Positions 35,314 to 47,943 of a stretch of DNA of 64,000 nucleotides are shown piece by piece. Position 1 is the first letter of the stretch; the number at the start of each line of letters is the position of its first letter. Position numbers and translations under genes: made by a program. The notes below the pieces were generated by a model. It had not been told where the DNA came from and made no database searches. It was given only the letters and a program-made list of their open reading frames with translations. The DNA comes from RFPW01 sp040401595 (GTDB lineage: Bacteria > Pseudomonadota > Gammaproteobacteria > Burkholderiales > Burkholderiaceae_E), in contig JBBAOE010000010.1 in the NCBI GenBank assembly GCA_040401595.1, positions 1-64,000 on the forward strand, given 5' to 3'.

Positions 35314-38300
35314 GCTGCTTCTGCCATTCGTTCGGCGGCCTCGAGATCGACTGCGACAATACGGGATACCCCTCTCTCCTGCATGGTCACGCCGATCAGT
35401 TGTTCAGCGAATTCCATTGCAATCCGATTGTGGGTAATAAACAGGAACTGGGTTTGATCTGCCATGGTCCGAACCATACGACAGTAGCGCTCTGTATTGG
35501 CGTCGTCCAGTGCTGCATCAACCTCATCGAGCAGGCAAAACGGCGCAGGATTCAGTTGAAATAGCGCGAACACCAGCGCCGTTGCTGTCATTGCCTTTTC
35601 GCCACCAGAGAGAAGTTGAATCGACGTGTTGCGTTTGCCCGGGGGCTGCGCCGTCACATGCAATCCGGCATCCAGGATTTCTTCACCCGACAGGGTCAGA
35701 CGGGCTTCTCCGCCGCCAAAGAGCTGGGGAAAGAGACGCCCGAAATGCGCGTTGACTCGGTCAAAGGTGTCGCGCAACAGCTCCCGGGTTTCCCGATCAA
35801 TACTGCGGATGGCGCCCTCAAGGGTTTGCATGGCTTCATTCAGGTCGGCCGACTGGGTCTCCAAAAACGCGGTGCGCTCGCGAGCCTCGTCCAATTCCTC
35901 CAGCGCGGCCAGGTTCACCGGCCCCAATGCCGCAATGGCACGGGCAAGACGCGCCACCTCCTGCTGTAGGTAAGGCACTTTGGGTGGTGGATTGAACCGG
36001 GCCCGCAAGCCCGCCTCATCAATGGCGACGCCAAGCTCAGCCTGCGCTTCGTCGAGCTGCGCCAATACCTGGTCGAGCGTTAGCCGGGCAGCCTGTTCCT
36101 CGAGCTGATGTTGTTGGATCCGCGCCCGTATGGGTTCCAGTGTTCGTTCCTGCTGGAGACGATCAACGTCGGTCTGGCGCAGTTCCTTTCCAACCCGCTC
36201 GAGTTCAGCCCTGGCGCCAGCCAGTGCCGCTGCTGCCTCATCGCGCCGGTGCCGAACGGCTTCCAGTGTCCCCCGAGCTTCGTCGGCATTGAGCGTCGCC
36301 AGCTTTTGGTTTTGCGCATCAATATCCTCCAGCGCCCGTTGCAACTCGGCAGCCGCGCTGGCCCGTTGCTCATCGGCACGCTTGGAACGGGTCCCGGCTT
36401 CACGCAGTTCAAAGGCGGTCTCCTGATCCTGACGCTCGAGCTCTCGCAGGGCCGCTCGCGCCGCACTGAGACCTGCCTGCGCCTCGGCAGCCGCTTGGAC
36501 GCCCCGCTCCAGATCAATGCTCTCCTGATGCCTCAGGGTCTGTGCTGAAGCGATTTCAAGCTCTGCTGCTTCAGCAACGCGGCTTTGCTCATCCGCCTCC
36601 CCCTGAGCCTCAGCAATCTCAGCTTCAATCCGGCGCCGCGCCTCGAGCCCTCGAAGGCGCGCCTGGGCGAGAGTCTCGGCCGCCTGGCGACGTTGGGCGG
36701 CATCTCGAACGGCACTCCGGGAAGCGTCACGCGCAGACACCAACGCTTGCTGGCCCGTTTGATGCGCCTGGTTTGCGTGCGCAACCTGCGCTTCTTCTTG
36801 TTGCATGCGGACCCTGGCCTGTGCCACCTCAAGCTCCAGACTCGTCAGCTCCGTCTGGCGCGCCAGCAATCCGTCCTGTTCACTATCCGGGTGGTGAAAC
36901 TGCATCCCGAGCCGCCCCACCCGATGCCCTTCGCGGGTGACAAATTCGTGACCATGGTCCAAGCGCCCACGCTGCTCCAGGGCAAACTCGAGCGTCTGAA
37001 CCGCCCAACACCCATGCAACCAGTTCGCCAGGAGGTCGACGATCTGTGGCTCCTCGCTGCGAATACAGATCCATAACGGTCGCGGGCCTGAAAAGCCCGC
37101 TGCCTCTGACCAGACTTCGGTCCTGCTGACTGGCCGACTGCCGTTGTGGGCACCGGAAGGGGAAGCCTCCTCGGCGGGGGCAGACACCGGGGGTTCGCCA
37201 AGTTCAAGGGCCAGACGCCCTGGCGGCGGTTCATGCATCAAGCGCGCAAGATCAGTCCCAATAGCGCCTCGCAATGCCCCGACCCGCTCACGCAAAACCG
37301 CCTCGATCGCCACTTCCCAACCGACCTCGATCTGCAGCCCCTGCCAGACCGGAATGGCGCGATCCAGGCCGTGCTTCGCTAACCAGGGCCGCAGTCGGCT
37401 CTGGGCGGCGACCCGCGCCTGTAACTGGGCCAGGGCGGATCGACGGGCCTCGAGCTGTGCGGCATGGGATTTGGCCGCTCGCAAGACCTCATAGGAACGA
37501 TCACGAGCCTGCTCAAGTTCGATACAGGCGGCCTCACAGTGCGCCAGGTGCCGATTGGCATTTCCTTCGGCCTCTTCCGATGCCAGCGCAAGAGCTTGGG
37601 CCGCTTGTACCGCAGATTCGGTGGGCTCGGACTGTCCCGACTGTTCCTGGCGCCGACGTTGAATCCGTTGCTGGGTGGCCGTAATGCGTTCGCGCGCCGA
37701 TCTCGCCCGCGCCTGCGCCACTTCGAGCTTGCGCTGGGAGTTGGCCAGGGCGGCACGAGCGGCCTCCAGAGCATGCTGGATCGACCAGGCCAGGCGCTCG
37801 GCAGCATCGAGCGCCTCCCGTCCGGCGCCGAGCTGGACGTTCAGTAAGACGCCTTGGGCCTGTGCGCGTTCGATACGCACCTCATTCTCAGCGCGATCCT
37901 GTTCCGCGCGCCCGATTGCTCCGAGTGCCAGATCCCGGCGGGCTTGCCCGGCCTGCAGTCGCTCTGCAGCCTCTTCGCGCGCCAACTCGACTCGACGAAT
38001 TTCGCTCTCAATGGCAGCCAATTCGGAGTTGACTTCGTAGAACATCCCTTGTTGTGCGTGGACCAGTTCACCGAGCTTGAAGTGGGACTCGCGCTGTTGC
38101 GCCAAGTTCTCTTCAATCGATTTCAGTGCATTGGCCGCCGCGTCAAACTCCTGCTGGGCCCGCAACAACAGGTCTTCAGCAAGGCCCCGACGCTCGATCG
38201 CTTCATCGCGCAGCATCAGCCGCAAGAAGCTCTGCTTGTCGGCACGCTCGGCCTCGAGCGAGCGCATTCTCTGGGCAACAATGGCCTGTTGTTCCAGCTT

Positions 38301-38960
38301 TGTGATGCGCTCGTGCAATTCTCCCAGCAGATCGTTGACTCGGCTGAGGTTGTCCCGGGTATCTGAGAGACGGTCCTCGGTCTGCTTTCGGCGTTCGCGA
38401 TACCGCGAAACACCCGCGGCTTCTTCCAGAAAACCGCGCAGATCTTCAGGCCGTGCTTCGAGGATCCGGGCAATCATGCCCTGACCAATGATGGCGTAGG
38501 CCCGGGGGCCCAGCCCAGTCCCCAAAAACAGGTCATGCACATCCCGTCGGCGAACGGTCTGGTGATTGATCTGGTACACACTCTGGCCGTCCCGACTGAG
38601 GATGCGGCGCACCGACAGTTCGGCATACGCGGCCCAGGCGCCACCCAAACGCCCGCCAGCGTTCTCGAACAGCAGCTCAACACTGGCACGCGCTGAAGGC
38701 CGGCGCCCGTCGGAACCTGAAAAAATGACGTCCTGCATCGAATCGCCGCGCAATTCGCCGGCGCGGGTCTCGCCAAGAACCCAGCGAACCGCATCGATGA
38801 TGTTGGACTTCCCACAACCGTTCGGCCCAACGATGCCGATCAGCCTGCCGGGCAATTCGAATGCGGTCGGGTCCACGAAGGACTTGAATCCGGCAAGCTT
38901 GATTTGTTTGAGTCGCACGACGATCGGGGAAGCTCGACGCTCCGAAGGGTCTGTTGCCAT
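35310..38960 (-). CDS. smc: Chromosome segregation ATPase SMC
   Basis: SMC condenses and segregates the chromosome. The 1216-residue protein has the N-terminal head with the Walker A GPNGCGKSNIIDAVRWVLGE (about 45-64), a first coiled coil (about 175-510), a hinge (about 530-690), a second coiled coil, and a C-terminal head with signature LSGGEKAMTATALVFALF and Walker B CLLDEVDAALDD. SMC proteins commonly start at RLKQIKLAGFKSFVDPT. ATG 38960 adds 15 residues; a GTG at 38918 would give the standard start, and neither has a clear ribosome binding site. It diverges from queF over 74 bases. No scpA/scpB neighbour is present. Confidence 0.97.
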
Positions 38961-38990
38961 CCACGCGCGGGTTGTCGTGCTAGCTGCGCC

Positions 38991-38996
38991 TATAAT
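38991..38996 (+). promoter_or_regulatory. Candidate queF -10 element (TATAAT)
   Basis: TATAAT lies 39 bases before the queF ATG, in an AT-rich patch between divergent smc and queF. The -35 is poor (TTGTCG at 38972 is only 13 bases away). GGAG at 39022-39025 is the queF ribosome binding site. Confidence 0.45.
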
Positions 38997-39034
38997 AATC
39001 GGCTTCGCGCCATTCGAGGCTGGAGCCCATTTTT

Positions 39035-39454
39035 ATGTCGTCACAACCGAGCAAAAAGCTCGACACTTTTCCCAATCCTTCGCCGCAACGCGACTATCTG
39101 ATTCATTTTCAGATACCCGAGTTCACCTGCCTCTGTCCGCTAACGGGCCAGCCCGATTTCGCGACCATGACGATCGACTGTATCGCCGACCAGCAGTGCG
39201 TCGAACTGAAGAGTCTCAAACTGTACTTTTGGTCCTATCGCGACGAAGGTGCATTTCATGAGGCGGTCACCAACCGGATCCTTGATGATCTGGTCCAGGC
39301 GATCGCCCCCCGGTATCTCAAACTCACGGCACGCTGGTATGTCCGGGGCGGGATTTTCACCAATGTCGTGGTCGAACATCGCGCGCCCGGCTGGACGCCT
39401 GCGCCGCGCGTTGAACTGGATACCTTTGCGCCTGAATCCGGTATCCGCGGCTGA
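39035..39454 (+). CDS. queF: NADPH-dependent 7-cyano-7-deazaguanine reductase (short form)
   Basis: QueF reduces preQ0 to preQ1 in queuosine synthesis for tRNA wobble position 34. The 139-residue product is the short, single-domain (YkvM-like) type, unlike the two-domain E. coli enzyme of about 280. The catalytic Cys is in [13 protein letters not shown] (Cys34), with Asp41 as the proton donor, then [22 protein letters not shown], which binds substrate. GGAG lies nine bases before the ATG. It heads the plus-strand dap run, 51 bases before dapC. No other queuosine genes are in the window. Confidence 0.96.
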   Translation: MSSQPSKKLDTFPNPSPQRDYLIHFQIPEFTCLCPLTGQPDFATMTIDCIADQQCVELKSLKLYFWSYRDEGAFHEAVTNRILDDLVQAIAPRYLKLTARWYVRGGIFTNVVVEHRAPGWTPAPRVELDTFAPESGIRG

Positions 39455-39505
39455 TCGGCCTATGAGACCCATCAAGATTGCGGGCAAGCACCTGGGCCAG
39501 GTGCG

Positions 39506-40818
39506 ATGAACCCGCGTCTCGGGGCTTTACAGCCTTATCCATTCGAGCGGCTCAGGGCACTCACCCGCGGCATCGAACCTGCCAGGGACCGAACGCCTAT
39601 CGATCTTTCCATTGGTGAGCCGAAACACGCGACCCCTGCCTGTGTGCGCGAGGCCCTCGTGCGCAGTCTGGATGGTTTGTCGACCTACCCGGCCACTTTG
39701 GGGAGCGCAGCGCTTCGGGAAACGATCGCCGACTGGATTTGCCGACGCTATGGCCTCGCCCGTCTGGATCCCCAGCGTGAAGTGTTACCGGTTAATGGAT
39801 CCCGTGAAGCACTATTTGCATTTGCGCAGACAGTAATCGGCACACCCAGCCAGCCCGGACAGGCAAATGCGTCCGGTCGGCCCGGCGTCATCCAGAGTGC
39901 TGGTTCAGACGTGCAAGAACAACCGATCGTCGTCGCACCAGATCCTTTTTATCAAATTTATGAAGGGGCGGCCCTTCTGGCGGGCGCTCAACCGTATTTC
40001 GTGCCCCAGACGCCCGCCATGGGTTTTGCCTGCGACTGGTCGAGCGTACCGCCCGAGATCTGGGCACGCACCCAACTGCTGTTCGTCTGCTCACCGGGCA
40101 ATCCCACCGGGCGGGTCATGACGCTCGACGAGTGGAGGCTGCTGTTTGCGCTCGCAGACCAGTATGACTTCGTGATCGCTGCCGATGAGTGCTACTCGGA
40201 AATCTGGTTCGAGCACCCTCCCCTGGGCGCACTTCAGGCTGCCCAAGCGCTGGGGCGTACCGATTGGCGACGTCTGGTCGTGTTCTCCAGCCTGTCCAAG
40301 CGCTCGAGCGTGCCCGGTATGCGTTCGGGTTTTGTCGCCGGGGATGCCGCATGGATTGCGCCATTTCTGCTCTACCGGACCTATCACGGAAGCGCCATGG
40401 GCCTGCCGATTCAGGCAGCAAGCATCGCCGCCTGGCAGGACGAATCCCATGTCATTGAGAACAGGGCTCTTTACAGCGCAAAATTCGATGCGGTGCTGCC
40501 GGTGCTCGAATCCTGTCTCGACGTTGCCCGTCCGGATGCCGGTTTTTATCTCTGGGCTGGGGTTCCGGGGGGCGACGACCTCGGTTTCACCCTGGACTTG
40601 CTGCGACTTGCCAATGTTCGCGTGCTCCCGGGTAGCCTGATTTCGCGCGAGCCTCGGCAGGGCTCGGATCAACTGATGCCTGCACCTGGAGCTGGGCGGA
40701 TCCGGATTGCCCTGGTCGACCAACTCGACCGCTGCCTGGAGGCGGCGCATCGGATCGCTGAGGTCATCGCCCAGCGGGCCAAGGCTTCTATTTCATCTCC
40801 CTCTAACCAAAATCAGCC

Positions 40819-40822
<4 letters not shown>
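39506..40822 (+). CDS. dapC: N-succinyldiaminopimelate aminotransferase
   Basis: DapC transaminates N-succinyl-2-amino-6-ketopimelate with glutamate, the lysine/diaminopimelate step between DapD and DapE. The 438-residue class I aminotransferase shows [32 protein letters not shown], the Asn of [24 protein letters not shown], and the PLP Lys in [17 protein letters not shown] residue 110-140 insertion ([14 protein letters not shown] and neighbours) is unusual. The assignment to DapC rather than another aminotransferase rests on the ATGA overlap with dapD and on dapE following. Confidence 0.94.
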
Positions 40823-42808
<1,986 letters not shown>

Positions 42809-42809
<1 letters not shown>

Positions 42810-43792
42810 TGGCAAACACGATTTCCGTGACCTCAGGATCCTCGATGGACACCATCGCCCAGGCGGTGCACAGCGTCCATGACCGGCTTGATGCAGCCGA
42901 ACTCTCGTTCGGCCATGGTTGCGACAATCCTTATGACGAGGCAGTCTGGTTGGTGGCGGTTGCGATCGGGATACCGGTCGATCGGATCGATGCCGAATCG
43001 GATGCGACGATCGATGCCAGCGAGCAGATTCAGATTGAAGAGCTGCTGCAAGCAAGAATCGGCCAGAGGACGCCGCTGGCCTACCTCTGTGGTGAGGCTT
43101 GGCTCGCAGGACGGCGGTTCCTGTGCGATCGTCGCGCGTTGGTGCCCCGCTCGCCGATTGCCGAGGTCCTGCAGCGTGGACTTGAACCCTGGCAGCCGAA
43201 CCCGGACCGTATCACCCGGGTGCTTGACCTGTGTACGGGTGGAGCCAGCTTGGCGATCATCGCCGCCCAAACCTATGTTCAGGCGCAGGTCACCGCGACT
43301 GACCTCTCCGCACAAGCGCTCGCGCTCGCGGCAGAGAACCTTGCCCTGTTCGGCCTGGAGGATCGCGTTGAACTGCGACAAGGCAACCTCTGGGCGCCAG
43401 TTGGAGATTTGCAGTTCGACCTGATCCTTTGCAATCCGCCCTATGTCGATTCGAATGCGATGGCCTCATTGCCCATCGAATGGCGTCATGAGCCGACACT
43501 GGGGCTGGCCGGTGGACTGACCCTGTGGGCACCAGCGGATTCTGATGAGGAACCGCCCGTATCGCTGACGGTCCAAGGGCCGTTGCGGCCTGACGATGGC
43601 CTGGATCTCGTGCGTCGTATCCTCGCGCAGGCGCATGAGCATCTCTCCGAAGAAGGTTTGCTGATCCTCGAGATCGGGCATCAGATTGAAGCCTTTGAAG
43701 CCGCATTCCCAACGCTGTCACCGGTCTGGCTTCCGGTAGCAGCAGGCGAGCAGATGATTGCGTTGCTGGAGCGTTCGGCCCTGCGCCCATGA
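42809..43792 (+). CDS. prmB: 50S ribosomal protein L3 glutamine methyltransferase (PrmB family)
   Basis: PrmB methylates a glutamine of ribosomal protein L3. The 327-residue product has a helical N-terminal domain, then a class I methyltransferase with VLDLCTGGASLAIIAAQ as the S-adenosylmethionine loop and LILCNPPYVDS, the NPPY motif that grips the target Gln. PrmB differs from PrmC in the spacing and in the ALVPRSPIAEVLQ segment seen here; PrmC would usually sit beside prfA, which is absent. A short insertion (residues about 240-255, WAPADSDEEPPVSLTVQ) interrupts the core. ATG 42809 overlaps the dapE stop (TGATG). Confidence 0.9.
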
Positions 43793-45900
43793 TCCGATTC
43801 AGCGGGCTAGAACTCTCCCGTGGCGGCCGGACACTGCTCACCGGCGTTGATGTAATCATCGAACGCGGGGAACGCATTGGGTTGCTTGGGCGAAATGGCT
43901 GCGGGAAGACCACACTGCTGTCGGCGATTGCAGGAGATCTGAGTCCCGACCGGGGAAGCATCGATCTGCCGCGTCTGCGGATCGCACGCCTGTCCCAGCA
44001 CCCGCCTGCCGGATCGCATTCGCTCCTTGATCATGTGCTTCGGGCGGATCAACGTCGGGAGACGATCGTACGGGAGCTTGCAGTCCTCGAAGCGGCATCT
44101 GAAGGGTCTGGTCAGGATGTTCAAGCTCATGTTCAGGGCCGGCGGATCGCTCAGCTGCATTCGGACTTTGATGAAATTGACGGTTGGACGGCACCGGCTC
44201 GGGCAGCCCGACTCCTGGATGGCCTTGGGTTCAGTGCGGGCGATCACGGCAAACCGGTCGACTCGCTCTCGGGTGGCTGGAAGATGCGGCTCGATCTCGC
44301 CCGCGTCCTGATGACGCCGGCGGATCTGCTCTTACTCGACGAACCCACCAATCACCTCGACCTCGATGCAGTATTTTGGCTGGAGCGCTGGTTATTGCGG
44401 TTTGATGGCACGGTTGTCGTTGTCTCCCACGACCGCGACTTTGTCGATGCCTTCGCCACCGCCGTCCTGAACGTCGAACATCAACAATTGCAACGCTACG
44501 CAGGCGGATGGAGTGCGTTCGAGCGCCAGCAAGCGGAACGGCAACGCCTGCAGCGCAAATTGGCCGACAGTCAGGCGCAGCGAATCGCCAAGCTCGAACA
44601 ATTCGTGGCCCGTTTCCGGGCCCAGGCCACCAAGGCCAAACAGGCCCAGAGCCGCGTCAAGGCGCTGGAGCGGCTCGAACGCATCGTACTCGTGGAAGAC
44701 GAAGCAGCTGCCACCATGCGCTTTGATTCACCCGACCAGATGCCTGAACAGATCGCCAGCCTGGTTCAGGTGGATTGCGGATATGCGGGCAGCCCACGCC
44801 CTTCGCAGCCCGATCAAGACATCCGAATGGGGTCCGAAGAACCCGCCGAGCCAACGCAAGCGGGTGGCGCGATTACCATCGTGCGTCGGGTGCATCTCGA
44901 TTTGCGTCGTGGCGATCGGATCGGGGTCCTGGGTCGCAACGGCGCTGGAAAATCCACGCTCGTACGCACACTGGTGGGCGAACTGGATGTCTTAGAAGGC
45001 GACCGTACACACGCCAGAGCGCTTCGAATCGGATACTTTGCGCAGCGTCAGGTTGAATCGCTGGATCCGCAGGCCACTGCGCTCGAACACCTCAGGAGGA
45101 TTGCACCGACTGAGCGCGAGCAGGTACTGCGTGAATTTTTGGCGGGATTCGGCTTTCGGGGCGAACAGGCCATCGTTGCCGTTGAGCCCTTTTCCGGTGG
45201 GGAAAAAGCGCGTCTTGCCCTGGCGTTGATTGCCTGGACACGTCCACAGCTCCTTGTGCTGGACGAACCCACCAACCATCTGGATTCGTCAGCCCGGGAC
45301 GCGTTGACAGCAGCGCTAGCCGATTATGAAGGGGCGCTGTTACTCGTCTCGCATGACCGCGGCCTGCTGCGCGCTACGGTTGATCGCTTCGTCATCGTGG
45401 CGGATCGGCGGATGTCGCCATTTGACGGTGATCTGGAAGACTACCGGGACTGGCTCGCGACGCAGAATCGATCGACCGACGGAGTATCGGCATCTGGACC
45501 GGGATCGGTGCAGGGACTGGCACCGACATCGCCCGGCGAGACTGGACAGCATTCAGCCTCCGCTGCGCACCCCGAAGGGATCGCTGCTGGTCCCGTTGTT
45601 CTGCCGACGGGCGCCGATCGGCGAGAGGAGCGACGCCAGGCAGCGAGCGCCCGCGAGAATTTGCAGCGACAGCGTAAACCATTGCAGACCCGCCTGAACC
45701 GGCTTGAGGCCGAACTCGGACGTTTGCAAAATGAAATCAACGCGCTGGACACGCAGATGGCAGACGCCGAGTTCTTGAAAAGTGGAGTACGCGTCGTTGC
45801 GGCGCAGCGCGCACGCGCAGACCTGACACGACAGCTCGAACAGACCGAGGAAGACTGGCTGATGCTGACCACCGAGATCGAAGCGCTGTCAGCCCAGTAG
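43789..45900 (+). CDS. ABC-F family ATPase, YheS-like
   Basis: ABC-F proteins have two fused ATPase domains without membrane parts, and many act on the ribosome. The 703-residue product has Walker A GRNGCGKTTLL (about 36-46), signature LSGGWKMRLDLARVL, Walker B LLLLDEPTNHLD, then the linker with AKLEQFVARFRAQATKAKQAQSR typical of YheS/Uup. A second domain has GRNGAGKSTL, FSGGEKARLALALIAW and LDEPTNHLDSS. A C-terminal coiled coil follows (QTRLNRLEAELGRLQNEINALD). A variable insert (PSQPDQDIRMGSEEPAEPTQ) precedes the second domain. The linker resembles YheS most; the exact subfamily is not certain. It overlaps prmB by four bases. Confidence 0.93.
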   Translation: MIRFSGLELSRGGRTLLTGVDVIIERGERIGLLGRNGCGKTTLLSAIAGDLSPDRGSIDLPRLRIARLSQHPPAGSHSLLDHVLRADQRRETIVRELAVLEAASEGSGQDVQAHVQGRRIAQLHSDFDEIDGWTAPARAARLLDGLGFSAGDHGKPVDSLSGGWKMRLDLARVLMTPADLLLLDEPTNHLDLDAVFWLERWLLRFDGTVVVVSHDRDFVDAFATAVLNVEHQQLQRYAGGWSAFERQQAERQRLQRKLADSQAQRIAKLEQFVARFRAQATKAKQAQSRVKALERLERIVLVEDEAAATMRFDSPDQMPEQIASLVQVDCGYAGSPRPSQPDQDIRMGSEEPAEPTQAGGAITIVRRVHLDLRRGDRIGVLGRNGAGKSTLVRTLVGELDVLEGDRTHARALRIGYFAQRQVESLDPQATALEHLRRIAPTEREQVLREFLAGFGFRGEQAIVAVEPFSGGEKARLALALIAWTRPQLLVLDEPTNHLDSSARDALTAALADYEGALLLVSHDRGLLRATVDRFVIVADRRMSPFDGDLEDYRDWLATQNRSTDGVSASGPGSVQGLAPTSPGETGQHSASAAHPEGIAAGPVVLPTGADRREERRQAASARENLQRQRKPLQTRLNRLEAELGRLQNEINALDTQMADAEFLKSGVRVVAAQRARADLTRQLEQTEEDWLMLTTEIEALSAQ

Positions 45901-45928
45901 CCCGGTCGACCCATTCGAGCGTCCCGTC

Positions 45929-46582
45929 TTAACGGCTTCGGAGATAAGCGGCAAAGGCCGCTTGTCCCGCCTTGCGTTCCTCCTGAACACGCTGAACCGA
46001 AGGGCGGCTGGAAACGTGACTGAGATACTCCCGGATCGGCAGCGCCTCAAGCGGGTCATCTCCCCAGATCGCCTTGGCCGCGAGCGAAAGCAATGGCAGG
46101 TGCACAATCGCGGCGCAATCGGCGAGCGTAAATTCCGCGCCCGCGATAAACGGGGCAAATTGAGCGAGCTTGGCAAATGCCTTGATATTGCGGTCAAGCT
46201 CCTTGCGGGTCGCGTTCTGCACGTCGGTCGAAACCTCTCGGCCAAATAAGGCCTGGGGATAGATCCGTCGAATGACGAGTTCAAGGTGCAGATCCAGAAA
46301 GACATTTAACTCCCGGACTTTGGCGGCCTCAAAAGGATCCGCTGGCAACAGCGCAGGTTTCGGAAACGCCGCCTCCAACCACTCGCAAATCACCTGCGAT
46401 TCACACAGTGTGCCCTGTTCAGTCACGAGAAAAGGGATCTTGCCCAAGGGGCTGGCGGCTCGCAACGCTTCGGAAGGCCCTGGCCATTGCAGAACCTCTT
46501 CGAACGGCACGCCCTTTTCAAGTAAGGCGAGCTTGACCTTGTTGTAGTAATTGCTGGCCGCAAAGCCTCCGAGCTGGATCAT
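45929..46582 (-). CDS. Glutathione S-transferase family protein
   Basis: This 217-residue cytoplasmic protein has the thioredoxin-like N-terminal domain (NYYNKVKLALLEKGVPFEEV, then SPLGKIPFLVTEQG with the cis-Pro and TLCESQVICEWLE that holds glutathione) and an all-helical C-terminal domain (FTLADCAAIVHLPLLSLAAKAI). The Ser in ASNYYNKVK is a candidate catalytic residue. The substrate is unknown. It diverges from a second GST of a different subgroup at 46667, with 84 bases between the starts. Confidence 0.93.
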   Translation of the reverse strand: MIQLGGFAASNYYNKVKLALLEKGVPFEEVLQWPGPSEALRAASPLGKIPFLVTEQGTLCESQVICEWLEAAFPKPALLPADPFEAAKVRELNVFLDLHLELVIRRIYPQALFGREVSTDVQNATRKELDRNIKAFAKLAQFAPFIAGAEFTLADCAAIVHLPLLSLAAKAIWGDDPLEALPIREYLSHVSSRPSVQRVQEERKAGQAAFAAYLRSR

Positions 46583-46666
46583 GACGCAGTCTCCGTGATG
46601 CAGGAAAGTAGAAGTGGGAGTTTAGGCCCAGCTACAATGATCTGCTGGTTATCAAGAAAAAATAGC

Positions 46667-47359
46667 ATGCTCGACCTCTATTCCTGGGCCACGCCGAATG
46701 GCCACAAAATCCACATTCTTCTGGAAGAACTTGGGCTTTCGTATACAGCCCACCCGGTGGATATTGGCGCGGGCGATCAGTTCAACCCCGATTTTCTGCG
46801 GATCAGCCCGAACAACAAGGTGCCGGCACTCGTTGACCCGGACGGACCGGGTGGTGCGCCGATACAACTGTTCGAATCGGGCGCGATCATGATCTACCTC
46901 GCAGACAAAACCAGTCGTTTCATCCCGCAGGATCTGCGGGAGCGCTATGAAGTGCTGCAGTGGCTCATGTTTCAGATGGGTGGTATCGGACCGATGCTGG
47001 GACAGGCGCATCACTTCCGGATCTACGCGCCCGACCCCGTTCCCTATGCCATTGATCGCTATACCCGAGAGGCTGGTCGACTCTACAACGTCCTCGACCG
47101 CAGGTTGGCGCAATCAGCCTGGGTCGGCTGCAGCGAGTATTCGATCGCCGATATGGCCATCTGGCCCTGGATCCGTTCCTGGAAAAATCAGGGCGTCGAA
47201 CTCTCCGAGTTCCCGCATCTCGCCCAATGGTTCGCCAGGATCGAAGCGCGCCCTGCCGTTCAACGCGGGGTTCTGGTCCTGGCCAGCCTTCGTAAACCGA
47301 CCATGGGGACGACTGAGCGGGCCAATCTGTTTGGCGCCAATCAGTACGCTAAACGCTGA
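46667..47359 (+). CDS. Nu-class-like glutathione S-transferase (YfcG/YghU group)
   Basis: The 230-residue protein starts MLDLYSWATPNGHKIHILLEELGL, whose TPNGHK segment is typical of the YfcG/Ure2-like nu class, known for disulfide-bond oxidoreductase activity with glutathione. ISPNNKVPALVDPDG has the cis-Pro, and LFESGAIMIYLAD is the glutathione site; the helical domain has FQMGGIGPMLGQAHHF, also typical. ATG 46667 is preferred to an upstream frame because homology begins there. TACAAT at 46633-46638 is a possible -10 element. Confidence 0.93.
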   Translation: MLDLYSWATPNGHKIHILLEELGLSYTAHPVDIGAGDQFNPDFLRISPNNKVPALVDPDGPGGAPIQLFESGAIMIYLADKTSRFIPQDLRERYEVLQWLMFQMGGIGPMLGQAHHFRIYAPDPVPYAIDRYTREAGRLYNVLDRRLAQSAWVGCSEYSIADMAIWPWIRSWKNQGVELSEFPHLAQWFARIEARPAVQRGVLVLASLRKPTMGTTERANLFGANQYAKR

Positions 47360-47372
47360 TCAGACCAACTCC

Positions 47373-47885
47373 CTACTGCAGTGGGCCCAACAGATCCACG
47401 GGCAGCGGCAAGGCAAGCACCTCGATCCCCTCGTCGAGTAACTCCCGGGTCTCCTGGGCGCTGGCCACACCCCGGATAGGGCGTTCGGGGGCTTCCTCAT
47501 CCCGAATCCGACGTACTTCACTGACAAATTCCCGACCCACATCTTCCGTGTTGGCCAAGACCAGGCGTGCCATGCGCAACCAGAGGGCCTGCAATGCCTG
47601 CGGATCTGGGGATTGGGTTAGATTCGAACCAGTGCTCTGCGGGGCTGAACCCGTGGATGGATCTGAACTCACGTTGGAGCCGGCGGGCGCTTGCCGGGTG
47701 GCATCTGGGTCAGGGCCGGCACCCAGATTGATTCTCGGCGCAGAAAGACGTTTTTCGATGCGCACGCTGCCACAAACCGGACAGCCGACGTGCCCTTCTG
47801 TTTGCTGCTTGACATAGTCCTCGCTGGAGCGAAACCAACCCTCAAAGAGGTGTCCCTGATCACACCGTAGATCAAACACCCTCAT
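47373..47885 (-). CDS. DUF1178 family protein
   Basis: The 170-residue product begins MRVFDLRCDQGHLFEGWFRSS and has a CPVCGS pair at about 36-41; with Cys8 and His12 this looks like a small zinc ribbon. A Ser/Pro/Thr-rich linker (about 55-90) leads to the C-terminal WLRMARLVLANTEDVGREF and RGVASAQETRELLDEGIEVLALPLP, which are the DUF1178 hallmarks. Function is unknown. The gene is divergent from the 2-selenouridine synthase and convergent with the nu-class GST. Confidence 0.9.
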   Translation of the reverse strand: MRVFDLRCDQGHLFEGWFRSSEDYVKQQTEGHVGCPVCGSVRIEKRLSAPRINLGAGPDPDATRQAPAGSNVSSDPSTGSAPQSTGSNLTQSPDPQALQALWLRMARLVLANTEDVGREFVSEVRRIRDEEAPERPIRGVASAQETRELLDEGIEVLALPLPVDLLGPLQ

Positions 47886-47943
47886 AACGCCACCAATGTA
47901 TCGCGATGAACATTTTCCATTGCATCATTTTAGACCCCTGACC

